Shown here: piece after piece, positions 1 through 8,484 of the stretch | Position numbering within the stretch: position 1 is the stretch's first letter | Layout: each line of letters starts with the position of its first letter | The notes under the pieces: model-generated | Seen by the model: only the letters and a program-made list of their open reading frames with translations | Database searches by the model: none | Told to the model about the DNA's origin: nothing | Program-made: the position numbers and the translations under genes | Assembly: GCF_004331155.1 (NCBI RefSeq) | Contig: NZ_SJNZ01000009.1 | Location: 1 to 64,000, forward strand | DNA from: Acinetobacter terrestris | GTDB lineage: Bacteria > Pseudomonadota > Gammaproteobacteria > Pseudomonadales > Moraxellaceae | Direction: 5' to 3' | Length of the DNA: 64,000 nt

Positions 1-1
1 A

Positions 2-136
2 TACGAATGCCTAAACCAATATTTATTTAGAGAGCTTAGTGAGGTTCAAGACTGTACAACCTTATGGCAGTACTTTTATAATCATGAACGACCTCATATG
101 TCAGTAAATGGTTGTCCACCTAATTTTAAACAATAA
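2..136 (+). pseudogene. C-terminal fragment of an IS transposase (rve/DDE integrase core)
   Basis: The frame is open from the window edge and encodes 44 residues ending in NHERPHMSVNGCPPNFKQ. An N-x-x-RPH...G-x-x-P tail is typical of the last residues of the rve integrase core in IS3- and IS481-type transposases. Only the C-terminus is inside the window, so I cannot tell whether the element is complete upstream. No terminal inverted repeat can be paired because the other end is missing. The following 200 bases up to dgkA hold no gene. Confidence 0.6.
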
Positions 137-335
137 CAAGGGCTTTGGATTTTCTACCCATTAGTTCAATTAAAAATGGGGGTATTACCCCAACATATGA
201 ACAGTCTGCTAAAAAATTCTAATTTAACATTCTAAAGTGATTATTTCTATTAGAGGCTATTTTGAATTTATATAAGAAATTTCATATTAATCAAAATTAA
301 AGATACGTTTCAGTTTCTGTTATTTAGACTATTTC

Positions 336-352
336 TTTAATCTTAATTTAAG
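336..352 (+). promoter_or_regulatory. PmrA box upstream of dgkA
   Basis: TTTAAT, five bases (CTTAA), then TTTAAG. This is an exact fit to the pattern HTTAAD-N5-HTTAAD described for Acinetobacter PmrA. It lies 43 bases before the dgkA start. The same pattern occurs upstream of eptA (5223-5239), which encodes the classic PmrA target. The region is AT-rich, so a chance match is possible, but two exact matches placed at the two divergent ends of one lipid A locus argue for function. Confidence 0.6.
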
Positions 353-394
353 CTGAATTTAGTAGAGTTTAGATTCTTCTTATAGTTAAAGATT

Positions 395-766
395 ATGAAC
401 TTGTATTCTGCTTATAAAGGTAAAAAAGGTCTGAAACGGATTTTAGCAGCGACCATTTATTCACTCTCAGGATTTAAATCAGCTTTTAAAAATGAAGCTG
501 CATTTAGGCAAATCGTATTACTGAATATATTCTTAATTACGGTCAGCTTTTTTATATCGGTCAGTCGTGTTGAACAGGCCATGATGGTCGCGGTCTGTTT
601 GTTGGCACTCATGATTGAACTGATTAATTCCGCTATTGAAGCGACAGTGGATCGTATTTCACTGGAGCGACATGAACTCTCTAAAAATGCCAAAGATATG
701 GGAAGTGCAGCCCAATTTACGGCGCTGACGCTTATCGTACTGACTTGGGGCATTATTTTAATTTAA
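395..766 (+). CDS. dgkA: diacylglycerol kinase DgkA
   Basis: A 123-residue inner-membrane diacylglycerol kinase, the usual length of the family. The signature stretch INSAIEATVDRIS, then H-x-LSKNAKDMGSAA at about residues 80-105, carries the conserved Glu, Asn and the KDxGSAA segment of the active site. Three membrane helices are visible (about residues 39-55, 62-78 and 107-122). The enzyme phosphorylates diacylglycerol to phosphatidic acid for phospholipid recycling. That fits its neighbour across the locus: EptA releases diacylglycerol when it moves phosphoethanolamine from phosphatidylethanolamine to lipid A. It is followed 33 bases later by the PAP2 gene, probably as one operon, and a PmrA-box match lies upstream. 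Confidence 0.95.
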   Translation: MNLYSAYKGKKGLKRILAATIYSLSGFKSAFKNEAAFRQIVLLNIFLITVSFFISVSRVEQAMMVAVCLLALMIELINSAIEATVDRISLERHELSKNAKDMGSAAQFTALTLIVLTWGIILI

Positions 767-799
767 TGCGAAACAATCATTCATCTTGAGCGGCTCATT

Positions 800-1480
800 A
801 TGCAAGATCGTTCCTACTTTCTATTGAAGCAAAGCTTACTCTTGGCTTTGGGTTTTGGGGTACTTTGGAATTTCTTCAGCATCGGTGGCATGCTCGATTT
901 AAAGCTCATTTCTCCCTTTGTTGACCTGACAGGGCAATTTCCACTTAAAAACCATTGGGCATTGGCGGAGCTAAATCATCGTTATGTTAAAAATGTTTTA
1001 ATTTTGGTCTATCTGTCTTTTTTATTGGGCTGGCTGGCTTCCTTTAAGTATCAAGCCTGGCAGATCAGACGTTGGGAATTTGGCTATTATTTTGGCATGG
1101 TGATTGTATCAACGCTGTTCATTGGTATTTTAAAATCCCAATCAGCACATGCGTGCCCGTGGAATATGACTCTTCCTGGTCCTAACGCTGTATTGTGGAA
1201 TTTCAGTGCTACTGCGGGCCACTGTTTCCCTGGAGGACATGCTTCTAGTGGCTTTGCATTAATGGCAGGCTATTTTGTTTATCGACGCTCGAATCGTACT
1301 CGTGCCTATTTTTTCCTGTGTTCTGCCAGTATTTTAGGCTTTGCCATGGGCTGGGCACAAATGATGCGAGGCGCACATTTTCTCAGTCATAATCTTTGGA
1401 CCGGCTGGATCATCTGGTGTATCAATGTGATTGCCTATGCGCTGTTTTATCATAAATTGCCTCAAGCTAGGCGGCATTAA
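800..1480 (+). CDS. PAP2 superfamily membrane phosphatase
   Basis: A 226-residue integral membrane protein with about six hydrophobic segments. The phosphatase motifs are visible as PGGHASSGF (PSGH-like, about residues 149-157) and RGAHFLSHNLWTG (SR-x5-H-like, about residues 194-206). The PAP2 family includes lipid A 1-phosphatases, undecaprenyl pyrophosphate phosphatases and phosphatidic acid phosphatases; the sequence alone does not say which substrate is used. Its place directly after dgkA and opposite eptA-pmrAB suggests envelope lipid or lipid A remodelling. Its stop codon overlaps that of the convergent pmrB within TTAA at 1477-1480. Confidence 0.88.
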   Translation: MQDRSYFLLKQSLLLALGFGVLWNFFSIGGMLDLKLISPFVDLTGQFPLKNHWALAELNHRYVKNVLILVYLSFLLGWLASFKYQAWQIRRWEFGYYFGMVIVSTLFIGILKSQSAHACPWNMTLPGPNAVLWNFSATAGHCFPGGHASSGFALMAGYFVYRRSNRTRAYFFLCSASILGFAMGWAQMMRGAHFLSHNLWTGWIIWCINVIAYALFYHKLPQARRH

Positions 1481-2796
1481 ATAGCAGCTAAGGGAAATTT
1501 CACCTGTACAGATAAGCCACCCAAGCTTGCACTTCTGGAAAATTCTAGTTGTCCGCCTAAACGTTCTACGGCTTTATCTACAATAGATAGACCTAATCCG
1601 CTGCCTATTTCTGCATGATTGTGAATACGGTAAAAACGTTTACGGATTTGGTTAAATTGTGCAGGATCTATACCACTTCCACTATCTTCAACTTGTAGAA
1701 TGGCCCAGCCTTGTTTCTTAAAAATGGAGACGTTAATAATGCCCTTACTCGGCGTATATTTAATCGCATTATCCATTAAATTATAAATGATGGAATGCAG
1801 CGCTGCTTCTTGTCCTTGAATCAACATATCCTCTTGTTGAATTACACCTAAATCAATATCTTTTTGAATAGCAAGCTGAATAATTTGTTCAATACACTGG
1901 ATGGTGAAGTGATTGAGATACAAAATTTGTAGCTGTTCAGTAGAACTTAGCACCGCATCCTGTTTAGCCAGACTTAGCAACTGATTTACTAGGTGTTGCA
2001 TACGCAGAAGCCCCTGACTTAAATTCTTCAGCGCATTATTGTGTGGAAATTGCTCTAGTAAAATTTGCAGTTGCAAGTTCAGTGCAGTGAGGGGTGTTCT
2101 TAATTCATGCGCTGAATCGGCAACAAACTGGCGCTGTTCCTGCTGTGCTAAGGAAATGCGGGAAAATAACTGATTCATTTCTTGAATGGTCGGCATGAGT
2201 TCTACAGGATAATTCTTGCTTTGAATCGGACTCAGTTCCTGGGCTTTACGACTTGCTAACTCTTTTCTAAAGTTATTTAAAGGCCGGAAGTTTTGTCGAA
2301 TCAGCCAGCTCAAGGCTAATAAGGCAAAGGGAAGAAATAGAAGATAAGGAATAAACATATTGGCCGCTAATTCCAGAGCCAAGTATTGTCGTACCGATTT
2401 TTGCTGGCTAATCTGGATCTGAAAATTTTGCTGGGGCAAAATATAGGTATCCCAAATGCCATGTTCCGTTTGCTGCGTATAGAAACCTGCTTTTTGTACG
2501 GCTTTAACCAGTAGACCCTGCGGGTGAGCCAGTTGATTGGCATCAGCATAGGACCAGATATCAACAAACAAGTCCTCTTCGCTATAACGCTGATTGACAT
2601 CAATCTGGCTTTGTACTGGCCGTGGATGATTTTTCGCGATACGCTCTGCCAAACTTTGCATCTGAGCATCTAAAATTTCATTAATTTCTTCCAGTGCAAT
2701 TCGGTAGGCTGCAAAGATTAACACGCAGCCGAGTATGACGCTAAATACAGAGACATATAGAATTAGCCGTTTTTGCAGAGAATAACTGGCTTGCAT
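1477..2796 (-). CDS. pmrB: PmrB-like sensor histidine kinase
   Basis: A 439-residue membrane histidine kinase. TM1 is at about residues 11-31, a periplasmic sensor domain at 32-145 and TM2 at about 146-166. A HAMP-like linker follows, then the dimerisation domain with phospho-acceptor His230 in FVADSAHELRTPL, and the ATPase domain with N box (IYNLMDNAIKYTP), G1 (VEDSGSGID) and G2 (GSGLGLSIV). It starts immediately after the pmrA stop codon, so the two are translationally coupled. In Acinetobacter, PmrB senses pH, iron and cationic stress and drives PmrA; changes in it are a classic route to polymyxin resistance. I see no truncation, and cannot say whether any residue is a resistance variant. 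Confidence 0.93.
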   Translation of the reverse strand: MQASYSLQKRLILYVSVFSVILGCVLIFAAYRIALEEINEILDAQMQSLAERIAKNHPRPVQSQIDVNQRYSEEDLFVDIWSYADANQLAHPQGLLVKAVQKAGFYTQQTEHGIWDTYILPQQNFQIQISQQKSVRQYLALELAANMFIPYLLFLPFALLALSWLIRQNFRPLNNFRKELASRKAQELSPIQSKNYPVELMPTIQEMNQLFSRISLAQQEQRQFVADSAHELRTPLTALNLQLQILLEQFPHNNALKNLSQGLLRMQHLVNQLLSLAKQDAVLSSTEQLQILYLNHFTIQCIEQIIQLAIQKDIDLGVIQQEDMLIQGQEAALHSIIYNLMDNAIKYTPSKGIINVSIFKKQGWAILQVEDSGSGIDPAQFNQIRKRFYRIHNHAEIGSGLGLSIVDKAVERLGGQLEFSRSASLGGLSVQVKFPLAAI

Positions 2797-3474
2797 TTAT
2801 ACGGATCCTAGACGGTAACCCAGACCACGTATGGTGCGAATAAAGTCCTTGCCCAGTTTGGCACGCAAATGATGAATATAAACTTCAATCGTATTGCTGG
2901 TTACTTCACTGTCAAAATCGTAAAGTTTATCTTCCAGATTGGTCTTGGAAAAAATTTTATTGGGATGGGTAACTAACGGAATCAGAATTGCCCATTCACG
3001 ATGAGATAAATCCAGCTCTTTTCCCTTAAACTTAGCAGAGTGCTGTTCGAGATTTAGAACTAAATCACCGTAGTGCAAAATTTGATGGGGTTCAGATGCG
3101 GCACTGAGTTGACCACTGCGTCTTAACAAAGCCTGAATACGAGCCAACAGTTCATCAAATTCATAAGGTTTAATTAAATAATCATCTGCACCCTGATTTA
3201 GACCATCGACCCGATGCTGCAATTCATCGCGTGCCGAAATAATTAACACAGGTAAATGCGGATAAGATTGACGAATCTTTTTCAGGACCTGCATGCCATC
3301 CATCATCGGTAAACCAAGATCAAGAAGTACCAGTTCACATGAACTCTGCTGAAGCTGCTTTAATCCATCCAGGCCATTATTGACCCAGATCACTTCAAAT
3401 TGATGCAGCTTTAACAGTGTTTGCGTAGACTCTGCAATCATAAAGTCATCTTCAATAAGGAGAATTTTATGCAT
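2797..3474 (-). CDS. pmrA: PmrA-like OmpR-family response regulator
   Basis: A 225-residue response regulator. The receiver domain spans residues 1-115, with acidic pocket Glu8-Asp9-Asp10, phospho-acceptor Asp52 in LVLLDLGLP and Lys102 in YLIKPYEFDEL. The winged-helix OmpR/PhoB DNA-binding domain covers residues about 130-222 and ends TIRGLGYRLG. The sequence closely resembles what I recall of A. baumannii PmrA, including GADDYLIKPYEFDELLARI. It lies 3 bases after the eptA stop and directly before pmrB, the standard eptA-pmrA-pmrB order. It should activate the eptA promoter and probably also dgkA, because both have PmrA-box matches. Confidence 0.94.
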   Translation of the reverse strand: MHKILLIEDDFMIAESTQTLLKLHQFEVIWVNNGLDGLKQLQQSSCELVLLDLGLPMMDGMQVLKKIRQSYPHLPVLIISARDELQHRVDGLNQGADDYLIKPYEFDELLARIQALLRRSGQLSAASEPHQILHYGDLVLNLEQHSAKFKGKELDLSHREWAILIPLVTHPNKIFSKTNLEDKLYDFDSEVTSNTIEVYIHHLRAKLGKDFIRTIRGLGYRLGSV

Positions 3475-3477
3475 GGA

Positions 3478-5178
3478 CTAAGCTCTTTGCTGTAGTTGTG
3501 GATGCGGTAAACATAGATGGAGCATATCATTTTCAGGGTCACTTACTTGCGTTTTTATATTCAGCAAACTTAGTAGGGTTGGAAACAGATAATCATGACT
3601 TAAAGAATGGTTAACCTGACTTTTTAAACAGGCGACTTGAGAGACATTTTGCTGCTGCCAAGCATCTGAAAACCACATCAGCATTGGTACATGAGTTTGT
3701 TGCGTGGGTGCTACTGTATAAGGTGCACCATGTAAATAAAGACCATGCTCGCCTGTGGATTCCCCATGATCAGACACATACCAGAATCCGGTCTGATAAT
3801 GCTTTTGCTGTTGCAAAGTTTTAATCAGCTGACTAAGCACATGATCCGTGTAAATGATCGAATTATCATAACTGTTGCGTAATTCTGTAGCACTACAACC
3901 TTGAATAGCATTGCTATTACACATTGGTTGAAAGGGTTGATAAGGCGCTTTGGAGCGTTTGAAATAGGCAGGTCCGTGACTGCCCATTTGATGTAACACA
4001 ATCAAATGCGATTGGGTGTCATCTTGTTTAAGATGGCTTAAATAGTCCTGCAAGCTGTCGACCAGTATTTCATCCAAACATTCGCCACTGCTATCGCACC
4101 ATTTTTGTTTCAAAGCAACAGGAATCTGATATTGCTGTACCCGCTCACAGGCACCTTTACAGCCAGAATTGTTGTCGATCCATGTCGCCTGATAGCTTGC
4201 GCGTTGTGCAATATCGAGTAAGCCTTCGCGATGGCTAGCCAATTGTTCATTATAACTTTTTCGTGGCATACCAGAAAACATGCAGGGAACCGATACGGCA
4301 GTTGCCGTACCGCAAGAGCTGACCTGAGTGAAATTAATAATTTTAAGTTGAGATAATTCAGGATTGGTATTTCTAGCATAACCATTCAAAGCAAAACTTT
4401 CAGCACGGGCTGTTTCTCCTACCACTAAAACCATTAATTTGGGTTTTTGTCCCGATTGGATCGGCTGGATCAGATGTGCATCTTCACCGAAGCGGACCAA
4501 GGGTAAGTTCTGTTTTGGTGCTTTTTTCTGATAATAAGACAGGCTGGACGCAATTGAATTTTGTGGCGAAATCATGCCTTTTAAATCACGATGTTCACGA
4601 AAGATCGCTGCATAATCAACATAAAAGAAAAATAATAAACTGAACATGAGCAAAGCGGAAAATACGCTACTAAGCAATTTTTGCATGAACTGCTGTCCCA
4701 GCGATGTTTTTTTAATCTTTAAACACATCACTACCCATAAAGGGAAAATTACAAAAATAATCGTCCAGATCAGCAAGCGGATCGACCAGAGATCTCGGAT
4801 TTCTCGCGTGTCTGTCTGCAGCATATTCTGGATTTGATCTGGGGTAATTATCACCCCCAGACTGTTGACAAAATAGGCACTAAAACCGCCCACAATAATT
4901 AGTAAGCTCGCCATAAACTTGGCATTCCACTTCCAGCTCAAGCATTGAAAAATAAGATTATAGGTGGTAATGATTACAAGACTCGTAGCGACCAGCAGAA
5001 GTCCAGATTTCAGGTTCTGATAAGGGGTAAGTTGATGAATTTTTTCATAAAAGCTGTAATTCAGAATTAATCCGAGCCATATTGCCAATAAAAGATTAAA
5101 ATATAAAAGAGAAATGGATTTTTGCTTAGTAGCACTGGTCTGGGCAAATAATTTATTTATGAAGAGCTTAGACATCAT
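3478..5178 (-). CDS. eptA: lipid A phosphoethanolamine transferase EptA (PmrC)
   Basis: A 566-residue inner-membrane enzyme with five N-terminal membrane helices (about residues 20-40, 55-78, 88-108, 133-152 and 168-190) and a periplasmic alkaline-phosphatase-fold catalytic domain. The catalytic Thr256 sits in VVGETARAES, and the metal-binding SDHGES motif lies near residues 468-473. The reaction moves phosphoethanolamine from phosphatidylethanolamine to lipid A phosphates, which lowers the negative charge and polymyxin binding. It is the first gene of the operon with pmrA and pmrB. Two adjacent ATG codons (5178 and 5175) are possible starts; the outer one is used here. A PmrA box lies about 45-60 bases upstream. 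Confidence 0.95.
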   Translation of the reverse strand: MMSKLFINKLFAQTSATKQKSISLLYFNLLLAIWLGLILNYSFYEKIHQLTPYQNLKSGLLLVATSLVIITTYNLIFQCLSWKWNAKFMASLLIIVGGFSAYFVNSLGVIITPDQIQNMLQTDTREIRDLWSIRLLIWTIIFVIFPLWVVMCLKIKKTSLGQQFMQKLLSSVFSALLMFSLLFFFYVDYAAIFREHRDLKGMISPQNSIASSLSYYQKKAPKQNLPLVRFGEDAHLIQPIQSGQKPKLMVLVVGETARAESFALNGYARNTNPELSQLKIINFTQVSSCGTATAVSVPCMFSGMPRKSYNEQLASHREGLLDIAQRASYQATWIDNNSGCKGACERVQQYQIPVALKQKWCDSSGECLDEILVDSLQDYLSHLKQDDTQSHLIVLHQMGSHGPAYFKRSKAPYQPFQPMCNSNAIQGCSATELRNSYDNSIIYTDHVLSQLIKTLQQQKHYQTGFWYVSDHGESTGEHGLYLHGAPYTVAPTQQTHVPMLMWFSDAWQQQNVSQVACLKSQVNHSLSHDYLFPTLLSLLNIKTQVSDPENDMLHLCLPHPQLQQRA

Positions 5179-5222
5179 GAATCAATCAAAGACTTTGAGA
5201 TGCTTTAGCCTAAAACTACAAG

Positions 5223-5239
5223 CTTAAAAATGGCTTAAT
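5223..5239 (-). promoter_or_regulatory. PmrA box upstream of eptA
   Basis: On the minus strand the site reads ATTAAG, five bases (CCATT), then TTTAAG, an exact match to HTTAAD-N5-HTTAAD. It ends 44 bases before the eptA ATG, a suitable distance for an activator of the eptA-pmrAB operon. It has the same half-site structure as the match upstream of dgkA. Confidence 0.65.
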
Positions 5240-5248
5240 AAATATATT

Positions 5249-5271
5249 AATGGGAGCTTATAGCTCCCATT
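5249..5271. repeat. perfect 10-bp inverted repeat (hairpin)
   Basis: AATGGGAGCT, loop TAT, AGCTCCCATT. It lies just upstream of the eptA PmrA box. Neither side has a strong T-run, so it is either a weak terminator left from a lost upstream minus-strand gene or a protein-binding palindrome. I cannot decide between these. Confidence 0.5.
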
Positions 5272-5299
5272 GTTGTGCTGCTGTTATTCCCACGTAGAA

Positions 5300-5525
5300 A
5301 TATCTATGCGATAAACCATTTAAAATGTCCTGTTTTTAACCATAAGAGTCAAGCACAGGATTCAACTTTCTTTGTTCAATAACAGCTTTCTGAGCTTTAC
5401 GGCTCGGCATACTTTTCTGGGCACGGGAGCGTTTATTCTGTTTCTCCAACTCCTCATGCTGTTGCTGGATATATGCCGGGACTGAACCTAATCGTTTATA
5501 ACTTGCTTCTCCATAATTAACTTAA
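5300..5525 (-). pseudogene. ISNCY-family transposase, C-terminal remnant with right IS end
   Basis: On the minus strand, codons ending at the TAA at 5336-5338 encode YKRLGSVPAYIQQQHEELEK and continue to NPVLDSYG. This is nearly identical to the C-terminal half of the short ORF at 40675-40863 and resembles the tail of ISNCY (ISAjo2/IS1202-like) transposases. The bases at 5305-5335 match the right end of the element near 40.9 kb, with a motif of the form ACCATTTAAAATGTC. Everything upstream of the fragment is lost. A further open minus-strand frame without a start runs at about 5521-5685 (it includes KIAVFTIEGLLAHQLSKPEK); I do not recognise it. The rest of 5526-5812 is AT-rich with no other gene. 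Confidence 0.65.
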
Positions 5526-5812
5526 GAACTGGAAACCAATGCTGCACAAATAGCTCGTTTCTCTGGCTTAGATAGCTGATGTGCTAAAAGTCCTTCAATG
5601 GTGAAAACAGCGATTTTTACTCTATAGCCGTGCAAGAGGCTGGAATTGTTGTGATTAAATGCGTACAAAAGTGGATTAGCTTTTTAAGCTAACGTATCAT
5701 ATTGATTTTATATGATAATTTAATTAAATTCTGTATAAGTTATAATATATTAATTTTAGGGCATTTAAACAATTTGCAATCTCTCATTTTTAAGAACTTT
5801 TTAATAACAACT

Positions 5813-7192
5813 TCAAGTTAAATATTTAATTTTTAAACTAAATACAATTCCTTCCTGAGTGTTATAAACGCTTGCTTCTCCATTATGTAACATCATGATA
5901 GATTTAACGATTGATAATCCTAAACCACCAGTTTTTGCTTTGGCATGTCGACTACTCTCAATTTGATAGAAACGTTCAAATAAATGCTTCAAATGTTGTT
6001 TGTCAATAAAAACATTTTTAGTTAATACTTCAATATCGATATGATTTTCCGTAGATTTTGTTGAAATCACAATGTCTTGATCTTCAAATCCATAATCAAT
6101 CGCATTAATTATAAGATTAGACAGCGCTCTTTTTAACAAATCTGCATTAGCATATATTTGAATTCCCTTTTCTAACTCTAAAACAAATCTCATGAGCCTA
6201 TCTTCAGCCAAGAATTCAAAATAGTGGACCAATTCTAAAATAAGGTTGGATAAGTCAATATTTTCTTTTTCGATAATATAATCACTGTGTTCAGAACGAG
6301 CGATGAACAACATATTGTCTATCATCTTACTTAGTCGTTCATATTCCTCAAGATGAGAATATAAAAGCTGCTCCAGTTCTTGTTGTGACCGAGATTGCAT
6401 GAGCATAATTTGTGTTTGACCCATTAAATTATTTAAGGGGGTTCTTAGTTCATGGGCAATATCTTCAGAAAACCGTGCCAATTGATCATAATTAATTTGA
6501 ATTTTTTCTAACATAGCATTCATTGCTGAACTGAGTTTATCAACTTCAACCGTAGTACTTTTAACTTCGATTCGCTGATGTGGTTGAGTACCCTGAATTT
6601 TATGTGTTTGCTCAATCAAGTCATTTAAAGATTTGAGTAAATACAAACCCACCCAACGTCCGAGTAGGCTTGCCATTACAATTCCCAATAAGCTATAGAG
6701 AATCAATTTCCATAAATATTGATCTAAAGTAGATTGAGCTTCATCAAGTTGTGTGCCAGCAATCAGTTGATAATGTTGATCATTAAAAACAACAGTTTTA
6801 TAGGCCAAACGGGTTGTGGCAAATTCAGATTGATTATCCAGAAAGGTAATGGTTTTTGATTCGGCCATATCTGGAATATGGACTTTCAGTGGATTAATCT
6901 CAATTAAGGCTTGTTGCTGGTTTTTTAAGATTAAAAGATTATCTTCTTTTCCCAGCATATTTTCATACAGACGAGGGTGTTGGACTAAAATCTGAAAACT
7001 TTCTTGATCTTGTAAAAAAATTTCGATGCGTTCAACACGTGCAGTTAAATTCTGATCCCGTTGTTTAGCTAACAGGTGCTGCATGTTGTGATAAGAAAGT
7101 AAACCAATAGCAAAAAATACACTGCAACAAATAATACTGAAGGAAATACTTAAGCGTGTTGTTAAACTCAGATGCCTTAGCCGATTTTTCAT
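5813..7192 (-). CDS. CusS/HprS-like sensor histidine kinase
   Basis: A 459-residue heavy-metal-type sensor kinase. TM1 is at about residues 15-34, a periplasmic domain at 35-160 and TM2 at about 161-186. HAMP follows at about 187-235, then the phospho-acceptor His247 in FSEDIAHELRTPL and an ATPase domain with N box (LSNLIINAIDYG) and G2 (GGLGLSIV). Its ATG overlaps the regulator stop codon as ATGA, so the pair is coupled. The family covers copper sensing (CusS) and peroxide sensing (HprS). The divergent 5-hydroxyisourate hydrolase gene points to HprS, because E. coli hiuH is also next to hprRS. No copper efflux gene is nearby. Confidence 0.88.
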   Translation of the reverse strand: MKNRLRHLSLTTRLSISFSIICCSVFFAIGLLSYHNMQHLLAKQRDQNLTARVERIEIFLQDQESFQILVQHPRLYENMLGKEDNLLILKNQQQALIEINPLKVHIPDMAESKTITFLDNQSEFATTRLAYKTVVFNDQHYQLIAGTQLDEAQSTLDQYLWKLILYSLLGIVMASLLGRWVGLYLLKSLNDLIEQTHKIQGTQPHQRIEVKSTTVEVDKLSSAMNAMLEKIQINYDQLARFSEDIAHELRTPLNNLMGQTQIMLMQSRSQQELEQLLYSHLEEYERLSKMIDNMLFIARSEHSDYIIEKENIDLSNLILELVHYFEFLAEDRLMRFVLELEKGIQIYANADLLKRALSNLIINAIDYGFEDQDIVISTKSTENHIDIEVLTKNVFIDKQHLKHLFERFYQIESSRHAKAKTGGLGLSIVKSIMMLHNGEASVYNTQEGIVFSLKIKYLT

Positions 7193-7860
7193 TTATGTAT
7201 GCTTAAACGATATCCCATACCCCGAACAGTATGAATTAATTTGGGCTGAAAATGGTCATCAATTTTGGCACGTAAACGACGGATAGCGACATCCACCACA
7301 TTGGTGTCTGTATCAAAGTTAATATTCCACACTTCAGAGGAAATTTGAGATCGGGTTAATAATTCACCTTGATGTTGCATTAATAAGTGTAAAAGCAAAA
7401 ACTCTTTAGCGCTTAAGTCGATTTTTTGATGGTTCCGATAAACAGTACGTTCAAGCCGGTATAAAATTAAATCTTCAACTTGATAATATTCAGACTCGAT
7501 TTTTACACTGCGTCTCAATAGGCTCTTGACCCGTGCTAATAGTTCAATATAAGAGAAGGGCTTAATTAAATAATCATCTGCACCTAGTTCTAAGCCTTTA
7601 ACCCGATCCAAGACATGATCTTTCGCAGTCAGCATGAGTACTGGAATTTTAGAAAAAGTCCTTAAGGTCTTTAATACTTGCCAACCATCAATTCCAGGTA
7701 ACATGACATCTAAAATCATTAAATCAAAGTTTTTTTCTTGTAACAACGTTAACGCTGTTAATCCATCATGAGCAATACTGGATAAATAACCAGATTCATT
7801 TAACCCTTTGGCTAGAAATTCAGCAATTTTGGTTTCATCTTCAATAATAAGTATCTGCAT
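7189..7860 (-). CDS. CusR/HprR-like OmpR-family response regulator
   Basis: A 223-residue response regulator when started at the ATG at 7860. The frame is open further upstream to 7896, but the extra 12 residues precede the normal family start (MQILIIEDE) and would cover the promoter. The receiver has Asp51 in LMILDVMLPG and Lys in YLIKPFSYIEL; the C-terminal winged helix ends TVRGMGYRLS. The gene leads a two-gene operon with the kinase. The divergent promoter region carries a near match to the HprR-box, so autoregulation plus control of the glcG-like and uraH genes is likely. Confidence 0.9.
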   Translation of the reverse strand: MQILIIEDETKIAEFLAKGLNESGYLSSIAHDGLTALTLLQEKNFDLMILDVMLPGIDGWQVLKTLRTFSKIPVLMLTAKDHVLDRVKGLELGADDYLIKPFSYIELLARVKSLLRRSVKIESEYYQVEDLILYRLERTVYRNHQKIDLSAKEFLLLHLLMQHQGELLTRSQISSEVWNINFDTDTNVVDVAIRRLRAKIDDHFQPKLIHTVRGMGYRLSIHK

Positions 7861-7893
7861 CCAAATAATATTATATGAATTTGTCTGTTTCCA

Positions 7894-7932
7894 CATTACA
7901 AATCCGTAATCTTATTGTCATGCAATCATGAC
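7894..7932. promoter_or_regulatory. candidate HprR-type operator in a divergent promoter
   Basis: Two perfect inverted repeats lie between the regulator and the GlcG-like gene. The first is ATTAC-N6-GTAAT at 7895-7910, whose extended 18-mer (starting CATTACAAA) resembles the E. coli HprR box as I remember it (CATTAC-AAAATT-GTAATG). The second is GTCATG-CAAT-CATGAC at 7917-7932. The match to the HprR box comes from memory and needs checking. The symmetry is seen directly in the sequence. Confidence 0.55.
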
Positions 7933-7978
7933 TTTATTTTGTATAAGCTAACTTATCTCTTAATCTAGCTTAATAGAA

Positions 7979-8458
7979 ATGATGAAAAAACTTTTATTTA
8001 TTCCGGTACTTCTATTTAGTTCAATCACCTATTCAGCTCCTAAAACCAGCTATGTCATGGATTTAAACCTCGCCAATCAACTGGTCACCAATGTCATGCA
8101 GGCATGTAGCACTACTGCTAAACCTGCGGCTGTAGTGGTTTTAGATCAGAGTGGCAATGTCCTAGCAAGTCAACGGCATGAAACTGTGGGTATACATAAT
8201 TTAATCGCAGCGCAAAGGAAAGCTTTTACCGCATATTCAAGCAAGGTGACTACCTTACAATTTATGCGTAATGCTCAGAAGAATGTTGATTCACAGAATT
8301 TAACCAGCTTACCTGAATTATTACTTTTAGGTGGAGGAGTGCCCGTAGTTTATAAAAGTCAGTTATTAGGTGCAGTTGGTGTAGCGGGTGCAGGTGGGTC
8401 AATTCAAGATGATCAATGTGCACAACAGGGTATAGAAATTACACTCAAACAAATTTAA
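7979..8458 (+). CDS. secreted GlcG/HbpS-like protein
   Basis: A 159-residue protein with a clear signal peptide (about residues 1-19, cleavage after ITYSA). It has a GlcG/HbpS domain (PF03928 type) with the glycine-rich stretch LLLLGGGVPVVYKSQLLGAVGVAGAGG at its C-terminal half; the conserved segment is at about residues 117-142. Family members bind haem or act as accessory proteins; the specific ligand here is unknown. It is 26 bases upstream of the uraH-like gene and divergent from the HprSR-like system, so probably co-regulated. Two cysteines (about residues 43 and 147) could form a periplasmic disulfide. Confidence 0.8.
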   Translation: MMKKLLFIPVLLFSSITYSAPKTSYVMDLNLANQLVTNVMQACSTTAKPAAVVVLDQSGNVLASQRHETVGIHNLIAAQRKAFTAYSSKVTTLQFMRNAQKNVDSQNLTSLPELLLLGGGVPVVYKSQLLGAVGVAGAGGSIQDDQCAQQGIEITLKQI

Positions 8459-8484
8459 ATCAATTTAATTCAGGATAAATTCAT

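Noticed and set aside
5690..5725. Possible further dif-like site (GTATCATATTGATTTTATATGATA region)
   Set aside because: The arms do not fit XerC/XerD consensus and the spacer length is wrong; it is only an AT-rich inverted repeat.
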